Below, piece after piece: positions 44,642 through 53,271 of a stretch of DNA of 64,000 nucleotides. The translations under genes were made by a program, and so were the position numbers. The notes under the pieces were generated by a model, which was not told where the DNA came from, searched no databases, and saw only the letters and a program-made list of their open reading frames with translations. Positions within the stretch are counted from its first letter, which is position 1, and each line of letters opens with the position of its first letter. Source of the DNA: JACKHA01 sp041401985 (GTDB lineage: Bacteria > Planctomycetota > Phycisphaerae > Phycisphaerales > UBA1924); contig JAWKTE010000006.1 of the NCBI GenBank assembly GCA_041401985.1, positions 139,875-203,874 on the forward strand. The letters run 5' to 3'.

Positions 44642-44717
44642 CCGCGCATCATACCGATCACGGCCAGCGCATGTCCGCCCCGCAGCCTCCATCGCGCAGC
44701 CCGAGCGTCGGGCCGCG

Positions 44718-45470
44718 TCACCGAGGCCGCAGCGCAAGGATCAGTTCGACCTGCCCGGTCGGCTGGTTCAGTTGCCGCGCGATGTCGAGCGGCGTGGCCC
44801 CCGAGTCGGCGAGTTCATAGACCTGACGCTGCAGCGGGTCCGAGTCGTCGTCGAGGCTGATCGAGGGCCGCGATCGGGCCGCCGCGACCGTGGCCGCCGG
44901 CGAAGGCCTCGCCTCCACAACGCTGTGCCGCTTGGTGGCCTCGACGCGTCGCAGGTAGTCGTCGGCCTGGCGCATCAGGGTCTCGAGGCGCTCCGCCTGG
45001 GCGTCCAGCGCCCGCGACAACCGATCGGCCAGTTCCTCCGCATCCGCCATCACCGTGCGCAGTTCCGTGATCTGGCTCGGCTCGCTCCCCCGGCCCGAGG
45101 CCTGGCTTCCAGACACGGGAAACGGAAGGCCCGTGGTGGCCAGCCCGACGCCCGAGGCGCCCCCCGCGCCGCTCTCCCCGCGTGCCGCACGCTCGGCGAC
45201 AAGTTTGGCGAACCGCTCCTCCAGGCCCGGTGGTTCCTTGGCCTTGATCGTCCGAACCCACTGCTTCCCGACGACGACCACCACGATCAGCCCCGCGCCA
45301 ACCAGCAGCAGCGCCGTCGGGTTGTTGAACAGGCTCAGCAGGACCGATGTGCCCCTCGGGGACGGGGCGCCTTGGCCGCCGGGGTTCGCCGCCGCGAGCG
45401 CGTGCCCAGCCGACGCGCCGATCGCCAGCGCGGCCACCACCATCCGGGTCGTTGGTCGGAGTCCGTCCAT
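44718..45470 (-). CDS. Membrane protein with C-terminal helix-turn-helix-like domain
   Basis: 250 residues. A signal-like segment (MVVAALAIGASAGHALAAA) is followed by a strong membrane helix (LLLVGAGLIVVVVVGKQW, about 51-68). Then comes a cytoplasmic coiled coil (LADRLSRALDAQAERLETLMRQADDYLRR) and an end reading QVYELADSGATPLDIARQLNQPTGQVELILALR. That end resembles the helix-turn-helix of DUF6115/DUF2802-type proteins often met near motility genes. No such genes are here. The function is unknown. The start codon overlaps that of tilS on the other strand (45468-45471). Confidence 0.6.
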   Translation of the reverse strand: MDGLRPTTRMVVAALAIGASAGHALAAANPGGQGAPSPRGTSVLLSLFNNPTALLLVGAGLIVVVVVGKQWVRTIKAKEPPGLEERFAKLVAERAARGESGAGGASGVGLATTGLPFPVSGSQASGRGSEPSQITELRTVMADAEELADRLSRALDAQAERLETLMRQADDYLRRVEATKRHSVVEARPSPAATVAAARSRPSISLDDDSDPLQRQVYELADSGATPLDIARQLNQPTGQVELILALRPR

Positions 45471-46656
45471 GGACACCCAAAGCCTATCCGCCCGCCAACG
45501 ATCGTGCATGGACGGGCCGGCGGTGGACCATCGCGACGTGCCGGGTGGCTGGGCACAGAGCCTCAACGCCGATCCCGCGGCCCGGTCGACTGTCCGCCGG
45601 ATCGCGGCGTCGTGGCGGCGCCTGACCGGCGGGCGGGAAACGCCGGACCCCGATCGCCGGACCCTCGTGGCCTGCTCCGGCGGGGCCGACTCGACCGCGC
45701 TGCTGCTGGCCCTGGCCGCGGCGTGCCCGGAGCGGATCGTGGCGGCCCACGTCCGCCACGACCTGCGCCCGGAGGCGGACGCCGCGGCGGACGAGCGGGC
45801 GGTCGAGGCACTGGCCCGCCGGCTGGGGGTCGGTTTCACGCGGGCGGACGTGGCGGTGCGGTCGAGGCCTGGAAACGTCGAAGCCAACGCTCGGCGGGCG
45901 CGGTACGCCGCCCTCGCGACGTTGGCGAGCGAGCAGGGCTGCCGCTTTGTCGCAACCGGGCACCAGGCGGACGACGTGCTCGAGACCATGCTGATGCGTC
46001 TCGTGCGCGGGGCCGGGCCGAGGGGCCTGGCGGGGATCGCCCCGCGCCGGCAGATGGCGGTTGGCCCGGACCCGGCAACCCCTGCCCGCGCGCCACTCCT
46101 GTTGGTCCGCCCGATGCTGGAAGCGACCCACGCCGACGCCGAGGCCATCTGCCGGGCGGCGGGCGTGGCATGGCAAAGGGACGCGACAAACGCGGACACA
46201 ACGCGGTGGCGGGCGAGACTGCGGCGCGATGTCCTGCCGGTCCTGCGCGAGTTGCGGGCCGACGCGGCGATCCGCGCCGCGGCATCGGCACGCCTGCTCC
46301 GCGAGGCCGCGGGCATGCTGGAACAAGAGGCCCGCGTGCTGCTCGACTCAGGCCGGGTGCCGCGTCCTGCCGCGGCCGCCGAGCCGGGCGCGACGTACGA
46401 GTGGCCCCGATCGAGAATCGACGGCGTGCCCGGCGTGGTGCTGGGAGAGGCTTTGCGCCTCCTCGACGCCTCGCTCCGCGAACGCGACGTGCGGTCGATC
46501 CGGCGTGGCCTGCGAGGTCCCGACCGACGACGCCGGGCGTGGGCGTTCGGTCGGATTCGGGTGGCAGCCGACCGGGAGCGTGTGACGATTCACATCGCCA
46601 ATGCCCCGGACGACGCGCGTGCCGCGGACGTCAGTCGTCGATCCGGGCGTTCGTGA
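45469..46656 (+). CDS. tilS: tRNA(Ile)-lysidine synthase
   Basis: 395 residues. The N-terminal PP-loop ATPase has VACSGGADSTALLLALAA, AAHVRHDLRPEADAAADERAV and GHQADDVLETMLMRLVRGAGPRGLAG, all hallmarks of TilS, which changes C34 of the AUA-reading isoleucine tRNA to lysidine. RDATNADTTRWRARLRRDVLP is the following conserved block. The C-terminal part is shorter and poorly conserved. ATG at 45469 has GGAG eight bases ahead; another ATG at 45508 is possible. Its end overlaps the end of the YebC-family gene by 26 bases, tail to tail. Confidence 0.92.
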   Translation: MDTQSLSARQRSCMDGPAVDHRDVPGGWAQSLNADPAARSTVRRIAASWRRLTGGRETPDPDRRTLVACSGGADSTALLLALAAACPERIVAAHVRHDLRPEADAAADERAVEALARRLGVGFTRADVAVRSRPGNVEANARRARYAALATLASEQGCRFVATGHQADDVLETMLMRLVRGAGPRGLAGIAPRRQMAVGPDPATPARAPLLLVRPMLEATHADAEAICRAAGVAWQRDATNADTTRWRARLRRDVLPVLRELRADAAIRAAASARLLREAAGMLEQEARVLLDSGRVPRPAAAAEPGATYEWPRSRIDGVPGVVLGEALRLLDASLRERDVRSIRRGLRGPDRRRRAWAFGRIRVAADRERVTIHIANAPDDARAADVSRRSGRS

Positions 46657-47374
46657 ACACCTTCTGCACGTCGTCCAGGTCCTCCAGCGCATCGACCAGC
46701 GTCATCATCTTCCCGCCCGCCTCGGCGTCGAGCGCCACGTGGTTCTGCGGGACGTGGGCCAGTTCCGCGGCCTCGATCTTGAGCCCCGCCGCCTCGAGCG
46801 CGTCCTTGACCTGTTGGAACTCGGCCACCTCGGTCAGGATCGTCCACGGGGCGTCGGCCTCGCTCGGATCGTCCGGCTCCTCGACATCGATCGCGCCCGC
46901 CTCGATGGCCCTCTCGATGATCTGATCAGCGGGCAGGCCCGCGCCGGTGGCGACGATCTGGCCGCGCGCGTCGAACATGTAGGACACCGAGCCGGGGTTG
47001 CCCAGGTTCCCGCCGTGCTTGCCCAGGATCAGGCGGAGGTCGCCGGCGGTGCGGGTGCGGTTGTCGGTCAGGCCCAGAACGATGATCGCGGCCCCGCCGG
47101 GGCCGTAGGCCTCGTACATCACGTTCTCGAAGTCGTCGGTGCCGGCGGCCCCGGTGGCCTTGTCGATGGCCCGCTGGATCGTGTCCTTGGGCATGTTGGC
47201 GTAGCGGGCCTCGTCGATGGCGTAGCGCAGCGGGAGGTTGGAGGTGGGGTCCGGCCCGCCCTGACGCGCGGCCGACATGATCGCGCGGGCGCACTTGGTC
47301 CAGATCTTGCCCCGCTTCTTGTCGACCGCGGCCTTGCGGTGCTGGATGTTGTGCCACTTGCTGTGTCCGGCCAA
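46631..47374 (-). CDS. YebC/PmpR-family regulatory protein
   Basis: 247 residues, full length. Start SKWHNIQHRKAAVDKKRGKIW is the signature of the YebC/TACO1 family, followed by LRYAIDEARYANMPKDTIQRAI and YGPGGAAIIVLGLTDNRTRT. Members act as transcription regulators or help ribosomes translate proline-rich stretches. The start must be TTG at 47374: the frame reads TTG-GCC-GGA-CAC directly into the conserved AGHSKW, and AGGAG lies seven bases ahead. No ruvC, which often neighbours it, is present. Confidence 0.93.
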   Translation of the reverse strand: MAGHSKWHNIQHRKAAVDKKRGKIWTKCARAIMSAARQGGPDPTSNLPLRYAIDEARYANMPKDTIQRAIDKATGAAGTDDFENVMYEAYGPGGAAIIVLGLTDNRTRTAGDLRLILGKHGGNLGNPGSVSYMFDARGQIVATGAGLPADQIIERAIEAGAIDVEEPDDPSEADAPWTILTEVAEFQQVKDALEAAGLKIEAAELAHVPQNHVALDAEAGGKMMTLVDALEDLDDVQKVFTNARIDD

Positions 47375-47390
47375 GGGGGGCTCCTGGGGG

Positions 47391-47475
47391 CAGAGAGCAG
47401 AGATGAGAGAGCAGAGATCGAGAGAGTGACGAAGAGACGGAGTGACGGAGCGACGAAGAGAAGAAGAGAGGAGGA
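47391..47475. repeat. GA-rich tandem repeats upstream of the yebC-family gene
   Basis: AGAGCAGAGAT units pass into GACGGAGTGACGGAGCGACG units, the same family that is found inside smc and dnaE. Confidence 0.65.
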
Positions 47476-47636
47476 GATGAGCGGCGGGGCGAGAAGCGGC
47501 GCGCGATCGGGCCGGTTCGCTTGGCCGGTCGTCCGACTCGGGATTGTTGCCGGTCGCACCCGCCGCGTGCAACGCTCGGGATCGGAGGCTCACGGCCCCC
47601 GCCGATCGCTCACGTTCGAGGGGGCAGACCCGAACG

Positions 47637-47785
47637 AGGGGGCAGGGCTTTCCAGCCCTGCCCGAAGGCGGAGTGGGCCTTGTGCAGCCCGGGACTCATG
47701 ACGGGGGCTGCTGCACCGACTCGACCGCGCCCAGATCGCATCCTTGTCCCCGAAGCCGGTCGGGCTGGAAAGCCCGACCCCCTCG
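47637..47785. repeat. Long inverted repeat (GGGCTTTCCAGCCC family)
   Basis: Arms GAGGGGGCAGGGCTTTCCAG (47637 on) and its near reverse complement ending at 47785 (CTGGAAAGCCCGACCCCCTC). Each arm also folds on itself. A nested pair GTGCAGC/GCTGCAC lies at 47683-47717. The surrounding 47476-47809 has no gene I can support. Confidence 0.75.
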
Positions 47786-47809
47786 GTGGGAGCCTCCCCG
47801 CCGCTCGGC

Positions 47810-48124
47810 CTACAGCGCTCCTGGCGCTTGGTTGAATCGTGGTCCCGCCCGGATCACAACGCCGGTCAACGACGACTCGACTTCGCCGACCTGCGCCACC
47901 CGACGTCGCATCGCAGCGATCTCCCACGCCTCCATCCGACGATCCCCGCCTGGTTCCGTGACCCACATCTCGGTTGCGCCCGAATCGCACAATCGCTCAA
48001 CCGCCAGCAGAAGCCGTCCGAGATCCGGCTGGATCTGCATCGCGACGGCAAACGCGAGCTCGCCGGTCGCGCCGAGCTGGTCGATCAACTCCATCTCGAA
48101 CGGCTGCGCGTGCACGCTGGTCAC
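47810..48124 (-). CDS. Small protein of unknown function coupled to the GH57 gene
   Basis: A 104-residue frame from a GTG at 48124 that overlaps the GH57 stop as GTGA, the same coupling seen elsewhere in this window. The sequence (FEMELIDQLGATGELAFAVAMQI, then LAVERLCDSGATEMWVTEPGG) looks like a folded protein, with alternating hydrophobic residues. I do not recognise a family. No ribosome site apart from the coupling. Confidence 0.45.
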   Translation of the reverse strand: MTSVHAQPFEMELIDQLGATGELAFAVAMQIQPDLGRLLLAVERLCDSGATEMWVTEPGGDRRMEAWEIAAMRRRVAQVGEVESSLTGVVIRAGPRFNQAPGAL

Positions 48125-49431
48125 CGCGAAGCGGGCTCCGCCGCCGCCCCCGCGACCGCCCGCTGCCGCACGTTGTCCAGCACGTTCATGTAGTTGATGT
48201 ACGAGTCGTACGGCGAGTCGTACGGGCTGAAGTACTTGTGCACGTCCCCGTCCGACCAGTACTTCGTGCACATGTAGTAGAAGTGGTCGGACGTGGTCAG
48301 TTTCCGCCAGTCCTCCATCAGGTACCCGGCCTGCTTGATCTGGTCCTTGTCCCCGCTGGCCGCGGCCTCCGCCATCCGGGCCCGAATGTCCGCCTCGAGG
48401 CGGTAGCACTCGTCCAGGGCGTTGTTCTGCATGGCGTTCTCGCGCCAGGCGGAGAGGTCGCGCTCCAGGTCGGCCCACGAGATCCAGTCGTGCACGTCGT
48501 ACACGCCGACAGGCTCGAAGCGGGCCAGGGCCTCGCTGGGCGTGTCGAAGTGGTTGTGCCCGGGGTTGATGTCGAAGAACTTCTCGGGCAGGGCGTCCAG
48601 GAACTCGAAGATGCCCGTGTCGGCCCACTGGTGCTCGCCGAACGTCTCGTAGTCCATGAACAGGTTGACCAGGTACCCGTCGCCGTTGATGTCGTTGGCC
48701 CACTTGGCGAACTTCTCGGCGCTCAGCGGCCACTCGGCCCAGCCGCGGTTCGAGAAGCGGAACGCGATGTCGTCCGACAGGCGATAGTTCTTCAGCAGCA
48801 GGCCGAATGGGCGGCCGTCGGGCCCCCGCATCCCGCCCTCGGGCACGCCCAGCATCGGCGGCGGGGAATAGACGTACGTCGGCTTGCGGAACCCCAGCAG
48901 GCGGTCGACGCCCTCGCACAGGCACCCCGCCCAGCGCGGCTTGCCGTCGGGGCCCTTCATCTCGCCCAGGGCCAGGGCCAGTTGGTTGGCGTAAATCAAC
49001 TCTGTGTTGCGGAAGACCCGCGGCGTCTGGCCGAAGAGCGACTGGATCTTCTTCGTGTGCAGGTCGACCTGCTCGGCGAACTCGCGGCGCGAGTAGAGGA
49101 ACGAGAGCGAGTGGTAGAACGTCTCGCCGACGAACTCGCAGCACCCGGTGTCGCTCAGGGCCTTGAACGTGTCGATCACGTCCGGGGCCCAGCGCTCCAA
49201 TTGCTCGAGGCACACGCCGGTGATCGCGTACGAGACCTTGACGTTGCCCTCGTGCCGCCGGACCAGGTCGAGGATCTTGGCCGTAGTCGGGCGGTAGCAC
49301 TTGTCGGCCACCTTGAGGCAGATCTGCTCGTTCTTGGCGTCGTCGAAGTAGAACGGGTCGGAATCGAAGACCGAGTACCGCCGCAGGCGGAATGGCTGGT
49401 GCACCTGGAAGTAGAAGACGATCGACGCCAT
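48121..49431 (-). CDS. Glycoside hydrolase family 57 (alpha-amylase type)
   Basis: 436 residues. The start IVFYFQVHQPFRLRRYSVFD is the GH57 opening (HQP motif). Then VSYAITGVCLEQLERW, EFVGETFYHSLSFL (family motif with the His/Glu), VFRNTELIYANQLA, and near residue 270 NLFMDYETFGEHQW, whose Asp-Tyr-Glu-Thr-Phe is the conserved block with the acid residue. Members cut or rearrange alpha-1,4-glucans such as glycogen. No signal peptide, so cytoplasmic. ATG at 49431 is chosen because the extension upstream of it is encoded by a repeat. Natural partners (glycogen synthase) are not in the window. Confidence 0.9.
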   Translation of the reverse strand: MASIVFYFQVHQPFRLRRYSVFDSDPFYFDDAKNEQICLKVADKCYRPTTAKILDLVRRHEGNVKVSYAITGVCLEQLERWAPDVIDTFKALSDTGCCEFVGETFYHSLSFLYSRREFAEQVDLHTKKIQSLFGQTPRVFRNTELIYANQLALALGEMKGPDGKPRWAGCLCEGVDRLLGFRKPTYVYSPPPMLGVPEGGMRGPDGRPFGLLLKNYRLSDDIAFRFSNRGWAEWPLSAEKFAKWANDINGDGYLVNLFMDYETFGEHQWADTGIFEFLDALPEKFFDINPGHNHFDTPSEALARFEPVGVYDVHDWISWADLERDLSAWRENAMQNNALDECYRLEADIRARMAEAAASGDKDQIKQAGYLMEDWRKLTTSDHFYYMCTKYWSDGDVHKYFSPYDSPYDSYINYMNVLDNVRQRAVAGAAAEPASR

Positions 49432-49442
49432 GGGGGCAGTGT

Positions 49443-49574
49443 AGGGGAAGGAGGGAAGGGGCAGAGGGGCGGAGGGGCAAAGGGTCAGAGGGATGCCGAT
49501 GTGCTCGCGCATCCGGGCAGCGAGCCATGGGACACGCGTCCCTCAGCCCCTTTGTCCCTCTGCCCCTTCCCGTC
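49443..49574. repeat. Inverted repeat of GGGAAGGGGCAGAGGG type
   Basis: Left arm has GGGAAGGGGCAGAGGGGCGG and CAAAGGGTCAGAGGG; the right arm has CCCTTTGTCCCTCTGCCCCT, with about 60 bases between. The right arm ends at the stop codon of the LptG-like gene. Related to the GA-rich insertion in dnaE at 17.0 kb. Confidence 0.7.
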
Positions 49575-50702
49575 TCACGTCTGATGCCCCAGCCGCACCA
49601 TCTGCCCGATCGCCATCGGCGTCAGCACCAGCACCGGCAGGAACACCCCCAGACCGGGTGGCACCCCCGGGATCCCCACCGCCGAGCCGATCACACCCGC
49701 CATCACCGCCCCCATCGACAGCGGGGCCGCCTTCAGCGTCTGGGTCAGCATGGGTCGCGGCTCACGGGCCAGGAAGAACGGGATCGCGATCGCCAGGGCC
49801 AGCAGGTTCGCCAGCATCACCGGGATCCGCCCCCACTTGATCCGCTCCAGACGACGCGCCTGACGCTCGTCGAGGTGGTTGAGCGACCCCAGCAGCCGCC
49901 CCGCCTGCGCGAACGACATGCTCCGGCTGAACCCCCGGTACCGCAGCATCATCAGTTGCGTCGGGTCCAGATCGGACTCGATGCGGCTGATCGGCTCCGG
50001 GTCGCCCAGGCCCTCGGGCCCGGACCGGCGGACCTGCCCGCCGCGGAGTTGCCACGCCCCCTCGCGCCAGGTCGCATCATCGGCGGTGATCCGGGCCGTC
50101 GGGCGGCTGGTCTCGTCGAGCACCCACACCCGCACGCCCCGCAGTTCCTGCTCGATCGCGTCGAACTCCTCGGCGTAGAACACCTGCCCCTGCCCGTCGC
50201 GGGCCAGCGGGATGCGGGTGGGGGCCAGCGAGCGGGTGGCCGCGTCGTTGCGCTCCCGGGCCAGCAGCGGGGCGATCCGCGGCAGAATCAGTTCCCCGTT
50301 GACCGCCTGCACCAGCGTCAGCCCGACCGCCACGACCATGATCGGGCGGGCCACGCGGAACAGGCTCTGCCCGCTGGCCAGGATCGCCACCAGTTCCCGG
50401 TGACGCGACATCTGGGCCAGCGTGAACCCCATCGCCCCGACCATCACCAGCCCGAGCATGAAGTTGAACAGTTGCAGCAGCCGCGGCCACCACAGGTCCA
50501 CAACCAGCATGATCGTCAGCACCGTCGTGCGGACGAACGAGGCGTCCTCCTGGCGCGACGCGGCCAGATCGCGGGCCGCAGACAGGAACTCGTCCACGTT
50601 CAGCGACGCGTCGATCGCCACCACAAACGCCGAGAGCAGCGCAAGCAGGATGACCACGTTGGTCAGGAACTGGCGCGCGACATAGCGGTCCAGGATGCTC
50701 AC
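49575..50702 (-). CDS. LptF/LptG-type permease
   Basis: 375 residues of the YjgP/YjgQ family, the inner-membrane half of the lipopolysaccharide export ABC transporter. N-terminal ILDRYVARQFLTNVVILLALL is the family opening. Three more helices follow, including LGLVMVGAMGF, then MSRHRELVAILASGQSLFRVARPI, the cytoplasmic coupling segment. A periplasmic beta domain (residues about 150-270) and C-terminal helices (RIPVMLANLLALAIAIPFF) complete it. GTG at 50702 is the start; the frame upstream is not like the family. Last gene of a four-gene run with PAP2, GT39 and a second permease. LptB is not in the window. Confidence 0.85.
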   Translation of the reverse strand: MSILDRYVARQFLTNVVILLALLSAFVVAIDASLNVDEFLSAARDLAASRQEDASFVRTTVLTIMLVVDLWWPRLLQLFNFMLGLVMVGAMGFTLAQMSRHRELVAILASGQSLFRVARPIMVVAVGLTLVQAVNGELILPRIAPLLARERNDAATRSLAPTRIPLARDGQGQVFYAEEFDAIEQELRGVRVWVLDETSRPTARITADDATWREGAWQLRGGQVRRSGPEGLGDPEPISRIESDLDPTQLMMLRYRGFSRSMSFAQAGRLLGSLNHLDERQARRLERIKWGRIPVMLANLLALAIAIPFFLAREPRPMLTQTLKAAPLSMGAVMAGVIGSAVGIPGVPPGLGVFLPVLVLTPMAIGQMVRLGHQT

Positions 50703-50740
50703 GCGGGTAGGGTACGGGCGTCGGCCCGGTTCAGGCTGAA

Positions 50741-51520
50741 TCAGGGTTGGTCGGAGCGCGGGCCCGGGCCGACGCGACGGCGCGGTCGCAGCAGCCACAC
50801 GCCCGGACACCGCCGGGCCCGCCCCGGCGTGATCCACCAGCCCAGCCCGTTGGCAGCAAGCACGCCCAGCATCGCCCCGGCGATCACGTCGCTCAGGAAG
50901 TGCGCGCCCGTGAGCGTGCGACTGATGCCGCAGGCGATGGCCAGAACGATCGCGAGGCCGCCAACCCAGACCCAACCGGATCGGGCCAGCCGCTCGAAGC
51001 CGGCCCGCTCGGGCAACCGGCTCCGCGCCATCCGCCACAGCAGCCACGCCCCGCCGAATGCCACGCCGGCGTGGCTCGACGGGAATCCGAGCCCGCCGCT
51101 TAGACGATCGTCCAGCGGGCGGAACACGCTCCCGCCGTCGTGGTGCAGCGGGCGGTCGCGCCCGATCACGGGCTTGAGGACCTCGGCCAGCAGCCCGCCC
51201 AGCGCCGCCGCCGCCAGCACCGCCGCCCCGGCCCTCACGCGCCGACGCCACGAGCCGGGCGTCACCGCCCCCGCCACCGCCGCCACCGGCACCCACACCG
51301 TCAGCGAGCCGATCTGGCGGACGATCCGGTACCACCACCACGGCTCGACCGCCTCCTTGCCCATCAGCAGCGCGTGGTACGCGGCCTGGTCGAAGACGAA
51401 ACTCAGGAACAAAGCCAGCGTCGCGCCCCCCCACGCCGCGAGCGCGAGGCGCGATGGTCGCCCGCAACCCGTCGGACGCGCCGCGTCACCGGTGTTGTTC
51501 GGCGGAGTGTGCCGCACCAC
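50741..51520 (-). CDS. PAP2-family membrane phosphatase
   Basis: 259 residues, about six membrane helices. The three PAP2 motifs are present: KPVIGRDRP (motif 1), GFPSSHAG (motif 2, catalytic His) and SRTLTGAHFLSDVIAG (motif 3). The enzyme removes phosphate from lipid phosphates such as undecaprenyl pyrophosphate or lipid A-related molecules on the periplasmic side. The neighbours (two LptF/G-like permeases and a GT39-type transferase) suggest a role in handling lipid carriers for envelope glycolipid. It starts with GTG directly after the GT39 stop codon. Exact substrate unknown. Confidence 0.88.
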   Translation of the reverse strand: MVRHTPPNNTGDAARPTGCGRPSRLALAAWGGATLALFLSFVFDQAAYHALLMGKEAVEPWWWYRIVRQIGSLTVWVPVAAVAGAVTPGSWRRRVRAGAAVLAAAALGGLLAEVLKPVIGRDRPLHHDGGSVFRPLDDRLSGGLGFPSSHAGVAFGGAWLLWRMARSRLPERAGFERLARSGWVWVGGLAIVLAIACGISRTLTGAHFLSDVIAGAMLGVLAANGLGWWITPGRARRCPGVWLLRPRRRVGPGPRSDQP

Positions 51521-53263
51521 TTAGCCCCCACCTTCGAGGGCTTCAGTTCCCGCGGGGATCGGCGTTGCATCGGCTCCGCCGCCTTCGGCCAGCCCCGCGA
51601 ACCCGTTGTAGCCCCACCCCTCAAACACCCGCCGCTGGCGATGGTCGCCCTCGATCGGCCCGACCTCTTCGATCCGCGCGAAGCCGCGCGACCAGTTCTC
51701 CGGCTTGCCGCTCAGCAGCACCGCCGATCGCCCCAGCAGGGCCGCGTTGTCCAGCCGCGTCTCGGCCCACAGGTCGAACTGCGTGGTCCGCCCATCGAGC
51801 GTGCCCGACGTGCACGAGACCGTCCGCCCCGGCAGATAGAACGCCATCTGGGCAGCCCGTCCGTAATGGTCCGTCAGGACGAACGCGGGGCCGACGCCGC
51901 CCGTCCCGCCCTCTTGTCCAACACGCTCGGCGTCGAGCCGCTCCAACCGCTCGCGAACCCCCGCGGCCATCGCCGGCCCCGACATCACCCGCCCGATCGG
52001 CACCAAGTGCCCGACCCTCGGCGCCGCCGCGATCCAGTCCAGCCGCAGCATCCCAAACCCCGACGCCAGCCCGATCACAACCAATCCGCGTCGCAGCACC
52101 ACCGCCAACGCCCACGCCCGCCGACTCGTCGCCCCCGCCAGCCACGCCGCGCCGATCGCCAGCATCCCCGGCATCCCACCCAGCGCCCAGTTGCCCTCGA
52201 CCCGCGTTGACAACGACACGAGCAGGTACATCGCGTACACGCCGAGCGAGGCGAAGATCGCGATGCGGAACGCCGAGCGACCGGACCCGGCGCGACCAGA
52301 CCGTGAAGGCTGAGCCGATTCCGAGTGGGCCGCTGCTGCCGCATCTGCCTGAGAACCGCGTCGGCCCCACCGCAAGCCTCCAACGACACCAGCAACCAAG
52401 CCGAACCCGCCCAGCGCAACCTGCAGCCCGGCGTACTCACCAACCCACCCAAGCCGCCGCGCGACTGTCGGCCCATCCCCACCCTCGGCCTGCAGGTGCT
52501 CGCCCAGGTGCCTTGCCATGGCCCAGCCGTGCTGCGCGTTCCACACAAGCATCGGCGCGAAGCCCGCCGCGATGAGCAGCAGCGCCACGCCGCACAGAAC
52601 GCCCCATCCGCGCCCGAGCGCCCGCCCGCCACGCGAACCCAGCATCGCCGCCGCCAGCCCGACAAGCACGAACAGCACCACCGGCTTGAACAGCACGCCA
52701 ACGCCGAGGCTCAGCCCGAGCGCGATCCACGCACCGGGCGACGCCCGCCCGTCACCCCGCCCCGGATCAACGCACGCGCACGCCGCCCACAGCCCGATCG
52801 CCATGCACGCCAGCATCGGCCCGTCGATCGTCATCAGGATCGTCAGCGCCTGCAGCGCGGGCGTCAGCAGCGCGGCCGCCGCCCCCCACCACCGCGCCCT
52901 CGCCACGCGCGCGGCGTCCGCCGCAGGGTCAGGTCCATGACCCCCGCCCGCGATCCGCCCCGCCAACCCCGCCACACCGATCGCCAGCAACGCCCCCCAC
53001 AACGGCGCGGTCAGCCGCACGCCCGCTTCGGCGTCGCCCAAAACAAGCGTTCCCAGCGCGATCGCCTGGGCCACGCCCGGCCCCTTGGTCAGGTACGACC
53101 AGTCCGGATGCTCCGACCACAGCCAGTAGTACGCCTCGTCCTCGATCAGCCCGTACGGGCAGAACCACACCAGGTACGCCAGGCGCAGCACGGTCACAAC
53201 GCCCACGAGCGCCAGCACCCGCCCCCAGCCGCTCCCGTGCTCCGGCGCTGCCCCGTCCGCCAT
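51521..53263 (-). CDS. GT39/ArnT-like membrane glycosyltransferase
   Basis: 580 residues with 10-12 membrane helices. LIEDEAYYWLWSEHPDWSYLTKGP near residue 40 is the first periplasmic loop of the ArnT/PMT group, with the catalytic Asp-Glu and the following Tyr/Trp. TILMTIDGPMLACMAIGLW and PAMLVWNAQHGW-type blocks follow. These enzymes move a sugar from a lipid carrier to lipid A or proteins outside the membrane. Eight bases before the next permease, directly ahead of PAP2. The last 130 residues are soluble. Start ATG at 53263. Which sugar is moved cannot be told. Confidence 0.82.
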   Translation of the reverse strand: MADGAAPEHGSGWGRVLALVGVVTVLRLAYLVWFCPYGLIEDEAYYWLWSEHPDWSYLTKGPGVAQAIALGTLVLGDAEAGVRLTAPLWGALLAIGVAGLAGRIAGGGHGPDPAADAARVARARWWGAAAALLTPALQALTILMTIDGPMLACMAIGLWAACACVDPGRGDGRASPGAWIALGLSLGVGVLFKPVVLFVLVGLAAAMLGSRGGRALGRGWGVLCGVALLLIAAGFAPMLVWNAQHGWAMARHLGEHLQAEGGDGPTVARRLGWVGEYAGLQVALGGFGLVAGVVGGLRWGRRGSQADAAAAAHSESAQPSRSGRAGSGRSAFRIAIFASLGVYAMYLLVSLSTRVEGNWALGGMPGMLAIGAAWLAGATSRRAWALAVVLRRGLVVIGLASGFGMLRLDWIAAAPRVGHLVPIGRVMSGPAMAAGVRERLERLDAERVGQEGGTGGVGPAFVLTDHYGRAAQMAFYLPGRTVSCTSGTLDGRTTQFDLWAETRLDNAALLGRSAVLLSGKPENWSRGFARIEEVGPIEGDHRQRRVFEGWGYNGFAGLAEGGGADATPIPAGTEALEGGG

Positions 53264-53271
53264 GGCGCTCC

